Shown: positions 6,735-6,840 of the stretch, piece after piece
Numbering within the stretch: the first letter of the stretch is position 1
Layout: each line of letters starts with the position of its first letter
Source of the DNA: Bacillota bacterium
Lineage (GTDB): Bacteria; Bacillota; Clostridia; Acetivibrionales; DTU013
Assembly: GCA_023418915.1 (NCBI GenBank)
Contig: JAEZYU010000039.1
Location: 1 to 6,840 of the forward strand
DNA: 6,840 bases
Reading direction: 5' to 3'
Translations under genes and position numbers: made by a program
The notes under the pieces: generated by a model
The model's database searches: none
What the model was told of the DNA's origin: nothing
What the model saw: the letters and a program-made list of their open reading frames with translations, nothing else

Positions 6735-6746
6735 TTGTTAAAACAA
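6735..6746. promoter_or_regulatory. Short perfect inverted repeat, possible operator
   Basis: TTGTT-AA-AACAA is a 12 bp perfect inverted repeat about 26 bp before the first gene's start codon. It sits where a promoter would be expected: on the minus strand TTGTAT (6757-6752) followed after 17 bp by TACTAT (6734-6729) is a weak -35/-10 candidate whose spacer contains the repeat. A repressor site is a reasonable guess. Such a short AT-rich palindrome can also occur by chance. Confidence 0.25.
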
Positions 6747-6757
6747 TTCTATACAAT

Positions 6758-6776
6758 TTCCAGTAAGTAACTGGAA
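6758..6776. promoter_or_regulatory. Inverted repeat, possible operator
   Basis: TTCCAGT-AAGTA-ACTGGAA is a perfect 7 bp inverted repeat with a 5 bp centre. It extends to 10 bp arms (6755-6779) with one mismatch. It lies about 48 bp before the first start codon, directly upstream of or overlapping the weak promoter candidate. No T-run follows on the minus strand, so it does not look like a terminator of an upstream gene. A transcription factor site controlling the operon is the preferred reading; no regulator gene is visible to pair with it. Confidence 0.4.
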
Positions 6777-6840
6777 GTTTCATAGCAATTCATTTCTTCA
6801 TTATTCATATCTTTTCGTCCACTCTGCCAGCTGGTGGACA
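6777..6840. other. Unassigned right edge, possible tail of an upstream gene
   Basis: This stretch holds no assignable gene. On the minus strand one frame is open from the edge to a TAA at 6801-6803 (last residues LAEWTKRYE). Another frame stays open to a TAG inside the inter-gene region. Neither is long enough to recognise. A GTCCAC/GTGGAC inverted repeat (6817-6822 and 6834-6839) encloses the palindrome CCAGCTGG (6827-6834). It may be coding sequence or a regulatory site. Confidence 0.2.

Noticed and set aside
6758..6776. Inverted repeat as a transcription terminator of an upstream gene
   Set aside because: The stem is short and A/T-rich at its ends, and no run of T follows it on the minus strand; an operator is the better guess.

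Overview
The window carries seven genes, all on the minus strand and tightly packed, so transcription runs from right to left. Strong AGGAGG-like ribosome binding sites, moderate-to-low G+C and occasional GTG starts suggest a Firmicute, probably a Clostridia-type anaerobe. This is inference from style; no taxonomic marker gene is present.

In transcription order the genes are: an L-fucose/L-arabinose isomerase-family protein (6709-5261), a class II ketose-bisphosphate aldolase (5254-4400), a TIM-barrel sugar phosphate isomerase/epimerase (4355-3546), a type II (archaeal-type) glyceraldehyde-3-phosphate dehydrogenase (3531-2503), an archaeal-like phosphoglycerate kinase (2518-1244), a PfkB-family sugar kinase (1239-274), and the first 83 codons of a malic enzyme (250-1, cut by the window edge). 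Gaps between genes are 44 bp or less, and the dehydrogenase and kinase genes overlap by 16 bp, so this is very likely one operon. The 131 bp to the right of the first gene hold no assignable gene but contain two short perfect inverted repeats that could be operators.

Read together, the genes look like a self-contained sugar-catabolic route. An aldose is isomerised to a ketose (possibly with an epimerisation by the TIM-barrel protein), phosphorylated by the PfkB kinase, and split by the class II aldolase into triose units. These are then oxidised by the dehydrogenase/kinase pair with ATP formation. Malic enzyme could add pyruvate and reduced cofactor at the end. The sugar cannot be named from the sequence.

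The most unusual point is that the two lower-glycolysis enzymes are both of the archaeal kind, and both carry substitutions at positions that normally touch substrate or cofactor. They may be horizontally acquired isozymes dedicated to this operon, or may act on a modified triose phosphate. No transporter, regulator, RNA gene, mobile element or CRISPR array is visible in the window.
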